Below are positions 9,075-21,284 of a DNA stretch of 64,000 nucleotides, piece after piece. Under the pieces are notes generated by a model. That model was not told where the DNA came from. It worked only from the letters and a program-made list of their open reading frames with translations, and ran no database searches. Position 1 is the first letter of the stretch, and every line of letters begins with the position of its first letter. The stretch spans positions 80,255,435 to 80,319,434 of the forward strand of contig NC_092809.1 of NCBI RefSeq assembly GCF_040954645.1, given 5' to 3'. This DNA comes from Diabrotica undecimpunctata (Eukaryota; Arthropoda; Insecta; Coleoptera; Chrysomelidae). The translations under genes and the position numbers were made by a program.

Positions 9075-12000
9075 TCTGTAATTTTATTCACATTAATTCA
9101 GTGGAATTGTGACGGGTTTTTCCCCCGTCTTGAACGATTACAACAGTTAATCTCAGATCACGTCCCTGATTTTCTCTGCTTACAAGAGACCAACTTTAAC
9201 ACAACACACAATCCGTATCTTAGAAACTATTCTAGCTATAATTTTATTAGGACAACGCATTTAAGGGCCAGCGGTGGATCCTCCATTTTTATCTCAAATG
9301 ATGTCTTTCACCGAGAGTTTTTGTTAAATACAACGCTAGAAGCTGTAGCAGTAACTGCATGGTGCCCTAACAAAATTGTCATTTGCAATGTTTACATTCC
9401 TCCTAACTATAATCTTGTCAGTGCTGAACTTTTAAATCTCATTAACCAACTTCCAGCTCCATTTATTCTTGTTGGAGATTTTAATGCTCATAGTGTTATA
9501 TGGGGATCCAGAAATACGTTTGGTAGAGGTAAGATTATTGAGGATATTATCATTAATCATGATGTTAGTCTTTTAAACACAGGAAGTAGCACGTATATTC
9601 ACATACAGTCTGGCTCCTTCTCTTCAATTGACCTGAGCATTAGTGATCCCAAAACAGCTCCTCTTCTTACCTGGTACACGCTTGATAGTCTCTATGATAG
9701 CAACCACTTCCCAATTTTCATCACTAATAATGAAGCTAAACCGTCTTATGTTAAGAGCAAATGGAATATCTCAAAAGCTAATTGGGAGCTTTTCAGCGTA
9801 TCTGTTAAGGATCGAGTTAACGAAATTGTTTATCAAAACAATGCTGATATTGATGTTGAGGAATTTAATAGATGTATACTGCAAGCAGCAGAGGAACACA
9901 TAGGAAAGTGCTCCATTTATCCATCCCAAAAATCTGTACCATGGTGGAACCTATCTTGCAAGCTAGCAAAAAGGCCTTAAACAAATATCGCAGAACACGA
10001 TCAGAAAAGGACTTAATTAATTTCAAGAGACTAAAGGCCAACTCTAAACGAGTAATAAAAGAAAGTAAACGAGAATCTTGGATTAAATTCTCCAGTACTA
10101 TAATCGCTGACACATCTCCAACGCAAGTATGGAACAAAATAAAACAAATTAATGGACGCAACACAACGTATAAAATACCCGCTCTTATCCATGAAAATAA
10201 TATTATTACAGACGACCAGAAAATCTCTGATACCTTGGCACAATATTTTTTAGACAAATCCAAAAACAGAATTAACCATTCATTGACACGAGACGAACAG
10301 CTCCCTCCTCAGTCCTCCTCATCGAACCCTAATCCACTTAACCTACCATTTACTCTGAACGAACTCTATGATGTTGTTAGTTCTCTAAAAAATTCTACTG
10401 CCGGACCAGATGATATTCCCTCAATATTTATTAAAAAACTACATTCAGATACATTAAGAAAATTATTAGATCTGTACAATATTTTATGGACATATCAACG
10501 GTTTCCCAGGCTGTGGAGAAAATCCATTATGATTCCAATTAAAAAGAATGACTGCCTTTCAGCATTACCCAGTTCATTTCGACCCATCGCTTTAACTTGC
10601 TCATTATGTAAAGTCTTAGAAAAAATGATAAATAATCGTCTAAACTGGTATTTAGAACGACATAAGTTATTAAATCCATTTCAGTCAGGGTTTAGATCAA
10701 ATAGATGCACTATGGACAATTTGGTTTCACTTCAGTCTGAAATTACATACGCCATGCAAAACAAGAATGAGGTAATTGCCGTTTTTCTAGACATAGAGAG
10801 TGCTTTCGATACCACTTCAAAATCAATAATTCTTGCAAAACTTAGTGACCTCAAATTAGAAGGTAATATAACAACATTTATTAATAATTTTTTAACGGAT
10901 AGAACGTTCCAAGTGTCTGCAAATGGTAAAATGTCTGCACCACAAGCTGTAGAGAATGGACTACCTCAAGGTTGTATACTTAGCACCACACTATTCTTAA
11001 TACGTATTAACGACATATGCTCTACGATAAAAGCACCAGTTCAACACGCTATTTACGCTGATGATATCATTCTATTTTGTCAAGGTAGGACCACATCCAG
11101 TACATGCGCGTTACTCCAAAACACCCTAGAGTCTATAACCAATTGGTCAGAAAGTACAGGATTCAAATTTTCACAACCTAAATCTGTAGTAATCCAGTTT
11201 AGTAAAAAATACAGGTCTCCTCAACCTAATTTACAACTGCATGGAACTCCGCTTCGTGTAGTAGATAACCATAAAATCTTAGGTATGCAGTTTGATAAAA
11301 GACTGTCTTGGAGAAATCATATACAAACCACTAAAGCTAATTGTTTAAAAAGAATAAACATAATTAAATCTCTTGCTCACTATCACTGGGGCTCTGAAGA
11401 GGAAGTATTACTCAGAATTTACCAAGCCCTAATTAGGTCCAAACTTGATTACGGTAGCATACTCTATATGTCTGCATGCAAGTCTCTCTTAAATTCTCTT
11501 AACGTCGTTCAGAACACATCTCTTCGTCTTGGAGCTTTTAGATCTAGCCCATCTGAAAGCATTCATGTTGAAGCCTATGAACCTCCACTGACCTATAGGA
11601 GACAAAGACTACTTCTGAATTACTTTGCAAAGGTCTCTGCCAACCCCTCAAATCCAGCTGCCAAGCTTGTTGCCAGACACACAGTAATAAAGCCAACAGA
11701 AAAACTTAGGTCTGTATACCCATTTGACTGCAAATTACACCAGTTAATTAACAACACAGATTTTTCACATATGACCCCGATCTGTATCCCTCATACCCCG
11801 CCTTGGACCAGAAAGCAGCCTAGTTTTAACATTAGTCTATTAACCCCCTATATACCTATAGCCTATAAACCCCCATTAGTATGTTTAGACAAGAGTTCAA
11901 CAAAATGATTGACATGGAAAAGTTTGATACAATCTTATACACAGACGCCAGTAAAGATGAACATGGTACAAGCTGTGCTGTTACTACAACAAATGAAACA

Positions 12001-12732
12001 ATAGCGTCATTTCGCCTCCCTACTATCTGCAGTATACATACAGCGGAATTATATGGAATAAACAAGGCGCTAGAAGTCACACCAAAAAGCAGCAAACGTA
12101 TAGCCATATGCACCGACTCTCTGTCATCGATACATTCACTAAAAACCCTAAGATCACAACACCCAATAGTCAATAAGGTACACGCTCACTGTCATCAGCT
12201 GTTAACTTCGGGCACCTCAGTCTCCATAATCTGGGTTCCTTCGCACGTAGGTGTTATTGGTAACGAGAAAGCTGACCAAGCGGCGAAAGAAGCTAATTGC
12301 CCTGATCATCCAGTCGAAAGGATACAGCTCCATCAGGACCTAAAATATCTCTTCAGGCAATCAGTCTTGGAAAATTGGCAAGATCAATGGAGTAGAAGCA
12401 CATCCAAATTACATCAAATACAACCAATAATTCGACCACTGCAAATTCCCATACAAAAAAGAAGAGACAAAGCCATAATCAGACGAATAAGAATAGGACA
12501 CACTCGTCTCACGCATGGTTACCTCATGAGTTCTGGAAATCCACCAGTCTGCGAACGCTGCAACAACACGCGGCTTTCCATACAGCATATCCTACTTGAA
12601 TGCAGTACTTTCAGCTCCACCCGACGACGGCATAACATTAGTGGTACCCTTAGTGATATACTTAGTTCACCTGGTTCAATGAACTCTTTGATTATTTTTT
12701 TAAGAGACTCTAAATTATATAATTTAATATAA
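9075..12732 (+). pseudogene. LINE ORF2: endonuclease, reverse transcriptase, RNase H
   Basis: Domains in order: AP-like endonuclease (IQWNCDGF and LCLQET near 9105-9190, VGDFNAHSVIWGS near 9470, DSNHFP near 9700); RT (AGPDDIPS near 10400, FLDIESAFD near 10790, GLPQGCILS near 10965, AIYADDIILF near 11050); RNase H (LYTDASKDEHG near 11935, HTAELYG, CTDSLSS, WVPSHVGVIGNEKAD near 12230); and a CX2CX8HX4C knuckle near 12550. These copy the LINE RNA into a nicked target. The coding frame breaks twice: at an A5 run near 9970 and at a C5 run near 11870. Each is repaired by one added base of the same kind. No ATG lies at the start, so initiation is unclear. Apart from these breaks I see no in-frame stops. 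Confidence 0.85.
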
Positions 12733-12752
12733 AATATTTACGAATAAAAAAA

Positions 12753-12985
12753 AAATGTTTCTTACTCTCAAATTTGCTTCAAATGGTTCACTTTTGCTGA
12801 TAGGTGAAAAAAGCGAAAATTTACCGTTTTTGACCATTTTTTGTTAATACCTAATTGTCCAAAAAATCGACTGCAGGAAACATGTAGGTTCTTGTTATAG
12901 AGGTACATACTACGCAAACTCTCGTTTGCCTTGCGGGGTCAGTGTCACGAGAAAAATCTTATTTCCCTGGACTAGGATAGTGTGT
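12753..12985 (-). repeat. Dispersed repeat, copy 2 (inverted partner near 0.94-1.1 kb)
   Basis: Read on the minus strand, this block gives GGGAAATAAG, GTGACACTGACCCCGC and AACGGTAAATTTTCG in the order seen near 940-1085. It adjoins the LINE 3' end. The two copies face each other across the LINE. Confidence 0.5.
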
Positions 12986-13172
12986 AAATCTTCCATGTTC
13001 TATAAGTAATTTGTAGTTTTCTGGTATTTTGTGGAATATTCCGCACATTTCGTAATATGTGACTAATTTTATCTAATACTAATTTTTATTTATTTGTATA
13101 TTCATCTCCATTTCGTCCAATTTACACATGTTAATAATAAACTATGTAGAATTAATATTTTCGACCTTGTAG

Positions 13173-13280
13173 GTTTCCAAATTGGTCATTCTCCATGAAG
13201 AAGCTGAAGATGGCATACCTATGCCTGATCTGCAACAACCCGTTAGATCGGTTAGCAACGCTGTTTTAAATTTGGTTAAG
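13173..13280 (+). CDS. Vinc: Vinculin, N-terminal coding exon
   Basis: A 36-codon exon bounded by TTGTAG before 13173 and GTAAGA after 13280, phase 0 at both ends. It encodes VSKLVILHEEAEDGIPMPDL, then a helix ending SNAVLNLVK. This corresponds to helix 1 of the vinculin head (vertebrate counterpart SHLVIMHEE...IPDL...SNLVR). Vinculin binds talin through its head and actin through its tail at integrin and cadherin junctions on the cytoplasmic side. The exon with the start codon is not in the window upstream. The next exon lies 35.9 kb downstream and continues the protein without a gap. Confidence 0.92.
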
Positions 13281-13334
13281 GTAAGAGAAATATAAAGGTT
13301 AAAAATTCTGCAGAATTAAGTGGGTGTGATAACT

Positions 13335-14500
13335 AGAGACTGGAAAATAGGCACTAAAAATATCTCCAAATATGTTAAATATGCACAAATAATATGCAAA
13401 TATGCTTTTGTAATTTAGATATATGCACTTTTATAAAAATAATTTTAAAGTTAGGTTAAATAGCGTGTGGATTTAATTTAAAAGAAATTTTATTACATAT
13501 TATTATTTCTTGATATATTTTCTAAACTTCAGGTTTTGTGACAAATAAAACGGCAAATATTTTGACCACAAGATAAATAAAAATACAATAAAATTAATTT
13601 ACATATTTTTATTGTCATAATAAATAATCATACATTCATTGATATTTTCTAAAGTAATATTATGTATCCTATTTATTAATATTTGTTTATAGAAAGAAAT
13701 TATTTATTTCTTATTTAAACTTTGCTATTAGAGACGGATCCATAATAATATTTTCATTAAAGTTTCCAAGAATGATTATTTATTGAACGCAATCAAGTGA
13801 AAGCCTCATTTTTGTTTAAAACGTCATAAAGTTTATCTTTCATTTTTACCCCCGTTTCTCCATTCATATTTGATATTTTCTGTTTAACTGAATTAACAAT
13901 AGAAATATTGTCGTAAAGACATATTTTGAGTCTCTAATTTTGTAATTTAATTTTCAGTGATATCGAAATTTGATTTTAGATAATACAATTGATTTTTAAT
14001 ATTATTACCTTCCTTATTAAATTTAACTAAAATTAATATTGAAAAAAAATTTTTTCTTTAAAAATATTTTGAAATTTATCAATAGCTGTACAAATCGGAT
14101 CAAAACTTGAAATAACCATTCTGATGCCGTCGTAGTGTTCAACTAAAAATATAGCACTTTAAAGCTAAGTCTTCCATCTGGTTAATACTGGTGACAAAGG
14201 AATATCGGGGAGCATCCCCCTGTATACCTGTACTCGTAGTGGTGCTTTCAGTAATACTTTTTTATTATTTTTATTTATTAAGATGTTTACATTTGGAAAT
14301 TCAACAACTTTCTCTGCAATTGTGTTTAGGCCGTGCACCATACATGTACACCGAATTAATTTAGGGACAAAATTTTAAGATTAGATGCAGCTTTGATCAT
14401 ATATGAAGTGGCATCACCATCCATTAATAATATTTTTTGAAATGGTACTTGATCAGGTATAAAAAAAATTGTTAGGGATTCGTTAACAAAGATATTTGGT
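13335..14500 (-). pseudogene. hAT-like transposon with transposase remnant
   Basis: Minus-strand reading near 14140-14440 gives LLMDGDATSYMIKAASNLKI, then after a frameshift CMVHGLNTIAEKVVEF, LKAPLRVQVYRG and LTRWKT. This series matches the hAT-type transposases of insects that read DAAPYMxKA...CxAHxLxRxAE...LTRW. Near 13790-13920 a further piece reads VKMKDKLYDVLNKNEA. The left part (13335-13440) is rich in ATGCAAATATGC-like repeats, as hAT ends often are. The protein is full of frameshifts. The right side is cut by a Penelope-like fragment at about 14490. Confidence 0.6.
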
Positions 14501-15430
14501 TTCACAAGGCATTTCATAAACTCCGTGTTGTTCATTTGGAATGACGTCTTTGATTGATCGGACAAGAGATGAAAATTTTTGTTGGAGGGTAAATATTGTC
14601 TTTATTCCTCTTGATTTAAGAATTTTGTCGATTTTGTCAGAGATACCTTTGATGTAAGGAAGAAAAGCTTTTGTATGATGAGGGTCTGAGTCTTTGGGTT
14701 GAGATTAAGTGGGAGATTGTTGTCTGTGGATGCTCCTATTGATGTGATTTTCGCGGTAACCGTTTTGGCTGAGGGCTTGTTTTAAACTAGAGAGCTCAGC
14801 GGGTCTAGTTGTATTATCGCAAAGGCGTATTGATCTGGAGACAAACGTATTAATGACTGAATTAATCTGTGAAGGGGCATGATGAGAGTTGGCATGCAAG
14901 GAACGATTGGTATGGGTGGATTTTCGATAAACAGAGTGATGAAAACCTTGGGATTGGTTTTTCGTTATGATAACGTCGAGAAACAGTAGAGATTAATCAG
15001 TTTTCACCTCCATCGTGAACTGGATACTAGGATGTATACCATTCAGATGGGTTTGAAAAGGCATCAAAGCATCCCTGCCATGGGAACTAATGACGAATGT
15101 ATCGTCAACATATCGTAGCCAACATGTGGGTTTGAGCATTGATATGGCTCGGGTCTCGAAGGCTTCCATAAAGATATTGGCAATTACTGTAGATAGTGGG
15201 GAGCCCATTGGGGCACCATTTATTTGTCTGTAAAATTGATTTTGGAAGATGAAATAAGTGTTGGACATACAATGTTTAATAAGAGATAAGTGGTCTTGCT
15301 GGATACTGTATTTAGTTTTCAGAATGTTTAAGAGTTTCGTCTATAGGAATATTTGTAAAGAGTGAAACGATATCGAAACTTACTAGAATGTGTGACGGTG
15401 AGATAGGGTATTTATCTACAGCTGGCGCCG
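14490..15430 (-). pseudogene. Penelope-like reverse transcriptase fragment
   Basis: From right to left on the minus strand: ISPSHILVSFDIVSLFTNIP (about 15340-15400), an INGAPMGSPLSTVIANIFME block (about 15170-15230), LRYVDDTFVIS (about 15090), and HANSHHAPSQINSVINTFVSRS (about 14830). A GVYEMPC stretch near 14530 is the beginning of a GIY-YIG endonuclease domain that is then cut off. The YVDD active site is intact, but the frame is broken at several points and both ends are missing. The sequence differs enough from the PLE at 21-26 kb to be a separate family. Confidence 0.75.
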
Positions 15431-15499
15431 TTTCTCGCATTCTAATTTCCAGCTTTTTTTTGTGGAAGCATTCTTCAGTTTTTAAATCTCTGACCGTCA

Positions 15500-16195
15500 T
15501 TGCATCTTCGACATCTTCTCTTCATGACCGTCTTCGTCTACCTCGTTTTTCTTTTAATGGGCGGAGTCATTTTTCTATGTTTTTTTTTTCATCTATTTTC
15601 AGGTATTCTCTGCAGGTGTCAATACCAGTTTAGTCTTTTAGCTTCGATAGTATCTATTATGACTAGGTCAATTTCCATTTCTCTCCTAATGTATACATTT
15701 CTCACCCTATCAAGTCTAGTGTGCCGGAAACATCATCTCCAATATGTCTAATGGCTCATCTTGCTTCGCCAATCCTAGAATGGGTTTCTTCATTACTCCC
15801 TGCTTTTGATGATATTTGGACTCCCAAGTATATCAAGGTTTCAGTTGATTTTATAGTTCATATTTCAATTTGTAGGCTTTCTGATTTTTCTCTTGTAACC
15901 AGATACTCGGTTTTCTGTATATTAATAGTAAGGCCCCACTTGGGATACTTCTTCAGTTTTCTAAGCATATAGTCTATATCACTCTCGTCTTCAGCTAGAA
16001 TGGCTTGGTCGTCAATGGCGAAGTGTATCGTGTACAATCTCTCGTCTTCGATTGGAATGCCCATATTGCAGCATTTTCTTCTCCACACCGAGAGCGCCTC
16101 ATTCAAATATATTTTGAAGAGTGTAGGTGCTATGCATCAGCCTTGTTTGAGACCCTTACTAATAGGAATTTCTCTAGTTAAATTAAAAATAAAAA
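15500..16195 (-). pseudogene. LINE reverse transcriptase fragment with disrupted FADD box
   Basis: Minus-strand reading gives LTREIPISKGLKQG, a stop, CIAPTLFKIYLNEALSVW, then IHFAIDDQAILAEDE, WGLTINIQKTEYLV and IYLGVQIS. These are RT motifs of a Jockey/RTE-type LINE. The catalytic F-A-D-D box has an extra Ile (FAIDD), and there is a stop just before the CIAPTLF motif. It meets an oppositely oriented LINE 3' end at about 16200. Confidence 0.7.
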
Positions 16196-16204
16196 AAATC
16201 TGAA

Positions 16205-16640
16205 TTAATTACAAGCGGTCGAGTTGTGGTGTTACCGTTGCATGCTCGGAATACTGTGGAGAGCGCACATATCTAACGAACGTGTGCTAGATGCCATGCA
16301 CAAAGAACGAGAATTGATCAACATCATCAAAATGAGAAAGGTCCAACACTTCGGCCATATAATAGGAGGACCTAAATATCGCTTAATCCGGTTGATCATT
16401 CAGGGCAAAATTGAAGGAAAACGCTGAGTCGGAAGAAAAAGAACGGTCCTGGCTACGTAACATTAGAAAATGGACAGGTCGAACGGTCGAGGAATTGTTT
16501 TATCTAGCTGCCGACCGAGAAACATTTCATCAGCTTGTTAATATGACGATAGCCAACGCTTGAAAACAAGCACGGCACACAAAAAGGAAGATGTCCGACA
16601 TTCACCCAAATAAACCATGCTCAGAGTGGTATTTTACATA
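16205..16640 (+). pseudogene. LINE 3' end, C-terminal fragment
   Basis: The + strand reads MWCYRCMLGILWRAHISNER, HKERELINIIKMRKVQHFGH and QGKIEGKR, then after a break WTGRTVEELF. This is the post-RT region of the same general LINE type as the minus fragment to its left, but in opposite orientation. The homologue at 44041-44353 aligns with it. The tail dissolves into (TAA)n-like sequence near 16725-16750. Confidence 0.65.
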
Positions 16641-16769
16641 AAAAGCTGGCCAAAAATATTTTCATTACTTTTAATGAGTGGTTGTTTTTTCTGTAGTATA
16701 ATGTTACCACTAATAACAAACACCTAATAGTAATAATAATAATAAAAATAAAGAAATTACTTACTCATA

Positions 16770-19150
16770 ACATTACAGCTACTCATAACACCAATGCTGG
16801 ATGGATTGAAGACACAACGAACAACTGTCAACATTACAATAATATTCCTTACGAACCGTTCACCACCGAAGAAGTCTCAAATACTATCAAAGAGCTTCAT
16901 AACTGGAAATCTCCTGGACCAGACGGAGTTCAGAACTTCTGGTTAAAGAAGTTTTGGAGTGTTCATGAGTGTTTGTCAGTATTGATTAATCATGTTATCT
17001 CTAATCCGCAGGAAACACCATCATTTCTTACACAGGGAACCACTTACCTAATACCAAAGGATCAAAATAACACCCAAGATCGAGCCAAGTACCGCCCAAT
17101 TACTTGTCTTCCAACTTTATACAAATTGGTCACATCCTGTGTAGCCCGGCGTATCTACCAACACTGTGCTCTAAACAATATCATAGAGCCTCAACAGAAA
17201 GGATGCGCTAAGGGCTCCATGGGCTGTAAAGAACAACTTATTATCGACTTAGTCATTTCTAACCAGGCATACACCAAAAAAGGAAACCTTTTACTGCCTT
17301 CATTGACTACCAGAAGGCCTTTGATTCAGTGCCGCATGAATGGCTTGTAGATATACTGAAAATATAAAGTCGATCATAATCTAGTGACCTTTTTAAAGCA
17401 TATAATGGCAGAGTGGAAGACTAAAATTCAACTTCAAATACCTGTTGAAACCAATACCGAAACTGAAGATATCCCAATTAACCGGGGCCTTTTCCAGGGG
17501 GACTCTTTGAGTCCACTTTGGTTCTGTTTAGCGATGAACCCACTATCTCAGCTTCTGAACTCCACTGACTCAGGATTTAGCATCAAAAATAACAATACTG
17601 TTGTGGCGAAGCTTAATCATCTGTTGTACATGGATGATTTAAAATTAATAGCTTCCACTCGAAACCACCTAGATCAGATGCTAAAAACTGTAGAAACTTT
17701 CTCAAATGATATTAGTATGAATTTTGGACTAAACAAGTGCCGTATACTAAATATAGTCAGAGGAAAGGTTCAGCCCGGAGGTTTCGATATGCAAGATGGC
17801 CAAAACATCGAGGGAATGGGTGAAAATGATATGTACAAATATCTCGGAGTAAAACAAGCGCGGAAAATTGACCATAAATAAATGAAAACTGAACTAACTT
17901 CGGAGTTCGTGCGAAGAGTAAGACAACTAAATCGATCATATCTTAATAGTAAAAATTTGTTTAAGGGATTAAATACGTACGCATGTTCCGCGCTTAGCTA
18001 CTCATTTGGTATTATAAAGTGGTCAAAAACGGATATAGAGGGTCTTCAGCGGAAAGTAAGAACACTTCTCACAAAGGCGCAAAAACATCATCCACGCAGC
18101 GCAGTAGAGAGAACAACATTACCGCGGTATCAAGAGGGAAGGGATAAACTGAGAGAACAAGAAATGCGCATAAACCACCTGACCCAACAAGAAAAAATGC
18201 GCACCTGGATGAGTAAACCTCTGCATGGGCGACATCTCAATGAGATCAGCCAAGAATATGTCGACAATACAGCGTCGAACTATTGGTTGACATCAGGAAA
18301 GATGTTTCCCGAGACTGAGGGTTTTCTACTTGCCATTCAGGATCAGGTTATACCAACTAAAAATTACCTGAAATATATTGTTAAAGATTCTCAAGTCCAA
18401 AATGACAAATGCCGATATGGATGCCAAGCCCAAGAAACCATCCAACATCTTACCGGTGGCTGTCAGGCATTTGTCGGTACTGATTATAAAGAACGCCATG
18501 ACTCAGTAGGAAGATTATCCACCAAGAACTAGCTGACAAACTGGGACTTCTCCAAACCGACCATCTTCCTTATTATCAATACGTCCCTAACAGAATGCTT
18601 GAAAATGACAACTATAAGCTATACTGGGACCGCACTGTGCTTACAGACCAACTATTGGCGCATAATAGACCGGGTCTCATACTAGTTAATAAAATTACTA
18701 GGCAAACAACACTTATTGATGTGGCGATATCCAACACCAATAATTTACGTGTTAAATACAACGAAAAGATCGCCAAGTACAGAGATCTAGAAATACAAAT
18801 CAGGAGACAATGGAGAATGGAAAGTACCCAGACAGTACCTATTATTTTATCTACTACTGGTGTTATTCCCAAAAACCTCCTAGAGAACATAAAACAGCTG
18901 GCTCTAAATGAACATCTCTATAAAACCATGCAGAAAGCTGTACTCCTCGCGATGTCCAGATGTGTACGAAAATTTTTGGGGGATACTTCAACATACCAAG
19001 TCACCTAGGGCTCGATAACACGGAAAGAGTCCCACCAAAGCTCAATCCTTTTGATACCGTAGGTATCTGGGATTAGTGAATTTTCCCCTTAGAGGGAGTG
19101 TGAACCGTATGGCTAAATCTGGATGATAAAAATAAAAAAAAAAAATAACC
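16770..19150 (+). pseudogene. R4/Dong-like LINE (restriction-like endonuclease type)
   Basis: RT motifs: WKSPGPDGVQNFW (about 16910), YRPITCLPTLYKLV (about 17090), DYQKAFDSVPHEW (other frame, about 17305), GLFQGDSLSPLWF (about 17490) and LLYMDDLKL (about 17620). The C-terminal half carries a CX3CX8HX4C knuckle (CRYGCQAQETIQHLTGGC, about 18412) and a restriction-like endonuclease block (NRPGLILVNK...TLIDVAI, about 18665-18735). That architecture points to the R2/R4 branch, with YMDD suggesting R4/Dong. The catalytic Pro-Asp is Pro-Gly. There are frameshifts near 17290, 17365 and 18500 and an in-frame TAA at 17879. An A-rich tail lies at 19128-19147. The element enters at about 16770, so the N-terminus is missing. 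Confidence 0.75.
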
Positions 19151-19790
19151 TGTGGGAGTTTTTGTGATTTCTTCTATCAGGCGCGGCCCCCTACGAATGC
19201 AGGGATGCTCTCTGGGTATTCGTAGCGCCATTGCCCAGAGGGTAGCAGGGATACCTGCCGTGGAACAAAAACTGACACCTGTCAGTAGGTATAAAATACA
19301 CTCCCATGAAAATGGAGTATAATAATTTATGTTTAGGGTCGCTGCCTGGGAATCGCCAGGGCACGTCTGGAGCCGGCGCTGGACGTGACATGAGGAGGTG
19401 TTGAGGAGGTCATACAATCACCTACAGCCCAACAACTAGAAGAACCACAAATGAGCCAAACAACAAGTGCTCCACTCGCCGAAGGTGATGCGCTGGAACA
19501 TCATCCGGCGCTCACTCGACGACCGAGGCAGAAACCTTGGTCAGAAACGATCGGCTATCGACAACTGTATGCCGAATTTTGCAGGGAGTACCTAGAAATC
19601 CAAGTATCTGAACAAAGAGTAACTGCGTAAGAACATTGGACAAATAACGGGACAAATACGAGGAGTAAGAAGTAGAAAAATCATCAAGAGAGCTGAAGAA
19701 ATATTGTTTAACACTCTAAGACACTCGCGACATGATAGAAAACAACACACCTCAACAATGCCTGGCCACAAAACTCTCTGTTTATTCAGG
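19150..19790 (+). pseudogene. Possible 5' end of a second R4/Dong-like LINE
   Basis: This GC-richer block directly follows the A-tail of the previous element. It contains a frame from about 19451 reading MSQTTSAPLAEGDALEHHPA and then a WSETIGYRQLYAEFCREY-like segment ending in LEIQVSEQRV. Similar Arg/Tyr/Gln patterns occur in N-terminal regions of R4-type proteins, but I cannot prove the family. The frame ends at a TAA near 19630 and no RT follows. Confidence 0.35.
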
Positions 19791-20100
19791 CCGCCTGAAT
19801 GTTCTTTTTTTTTCAAATGATAAGGATAACAAGCACATTGCTGCCATTTTCCTCTTCCTAATTATATTTTGCGTAGTGTTTATTCGATACATTTTTTGGT
19901 TAAGCGATGTACACCATCGTGAAAACAAACTATAACTGAAGTTGGACCGCTAGTTGGAAATCAAGTCGGAGAATGACTGGAGACGAATATCCAACTAGTA
20001 GTACGAAGTGGGGCCGCAAGTCGGAACGTGAATGCCCAGCTTAAGTTTTATCATGATATCAAGTGACGGAATCTAAAAGTTAAATTTTATCAAATTTAGT
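19791..20100. other. Unassigned intronic DNA
   Basis: No ORF or element motif was recognised between the R4-like block and the next LINE. Confidence 0.3.
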
Positions 20101-20104
20101 TATT

Positions 20105-21284
20105 ATGAATGTCAATGTCAAGAATTGGTTGAAGCGGTAAAAACGTTGTACTACCAACAAACAACAAGAATTAAAACTGGAAATCTGATAACTCCGGGAT
20201 TCAAAGTTTTTTTTTGTGGTATAGACTTTCGTCATTTAGCCAGTCTCGAAAGGTTATAATTATATACACATAAGTACAGATTATTTCTCTCAGACAAATG
20301 CACAGGGATATCCCTAAAACGAAATTGACGAATAATTAATAGAAGAATACGTCGAAAGGGATTCAAAGTGACTAAAGGACTAAGACAAGGATGCTGTATA
20401 TCCCCAACATTATTCAAAATATACCTCGAAGCAGCACTCAACAAATGGAAGAAAAAATGTACGAATATGGGCATACCAATAATGGACTTAACTTTATATA
20501 CTCTGTGCTTTGCGGATGACTAGGTCATCATCGCACAGGAATCAGAAGACCTTTATGCGAAAAATATTAGAAAAGTTTACAGAGTGGGGTTTGGAAGTGA
20601 ATATGGACAAATCTGAGTACATGAGTATCGAGGAGTTCAACATAACCTTCTCGTAGAGGAAAATCAAGAGATCAAACTATGTGACGACTACAAATACCTA
20701 GGAGTAAAGATCACTCAGGGCGTAAAAATTAGATGCAGCCATTAAGGAACGAAATACACAGGGAAGGAAAGGCATAGCCTGAACAGCGTACTGTGGGATA
20801 AAAACATCTCTAAGGAAAATAAAAGAAGAATATATGTACAACACCATAATAAAAAGTATCACAACATATGGATGCGAAGTGTGGCCCCTAAAAGACAGAA
20901 CAGAGAAAATGAGAAAATGCTTAGAGCAACAGAAATGGACTTCTGGCGCCGCTCGGCGGGAATCTCCAGACGCGACAGAATAACAAACCGAGAGGGACGA
21001 GAGAGTCCGAGAAATCATGGGGGTTACACATAATATTGTTGATGACATCAAAACGGCACAACTCAGATTGTACGGACACATAAGGAAAATGCCGGAGAAT
21101 AGAATACCAAGACAAATTCTTGAATGGCAACCAAGAGGTAGGCGGAGACCAGGAAGGCCTAGAAGACGTTGGAGAGAAGGAGTTGATAAAGAAATCAGGG
21201 AAAGAGAAATTGAGGAAGATATATGGAACGATAGAATGAGATGGAGATTGGAAATCGGCAGACGTCGAAGAGTTGTAAACCGAC

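Larger units (their letters stand above)
1140..12752 (+). mobile_element. I-type non-LTR retrotransposon, interrupted by piggyBac
   Basis: A LINE in the sense orientation of vinculin. The parts in order are: a 5' UTR of uncertain start (about 1140-1492), the ORF1 start (1493-1597), a 6.2 kb piggyBac insertion, the rest of ORF1 (7822-9074), ORF2 with endonuclease, RT, RNase H and a CCHC knuckle (9075-12732), and a short A-rich tail ending near 12752. Presence of RNase H with a CCHC-bearing ORF1 points to the I group of LINEs rather than RTE or CR1; this is a family-level inference. Three frame breaks all lie in homopolymers, which suggests a young copy or consensus errors. Confidence 0.75.

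Noticed and set aside
15388..16203. Several + strand frames of 60-83 codons
   Set aside because: They overlap the minus-strand PLE and LINE RT fragments and are antisense shadows.
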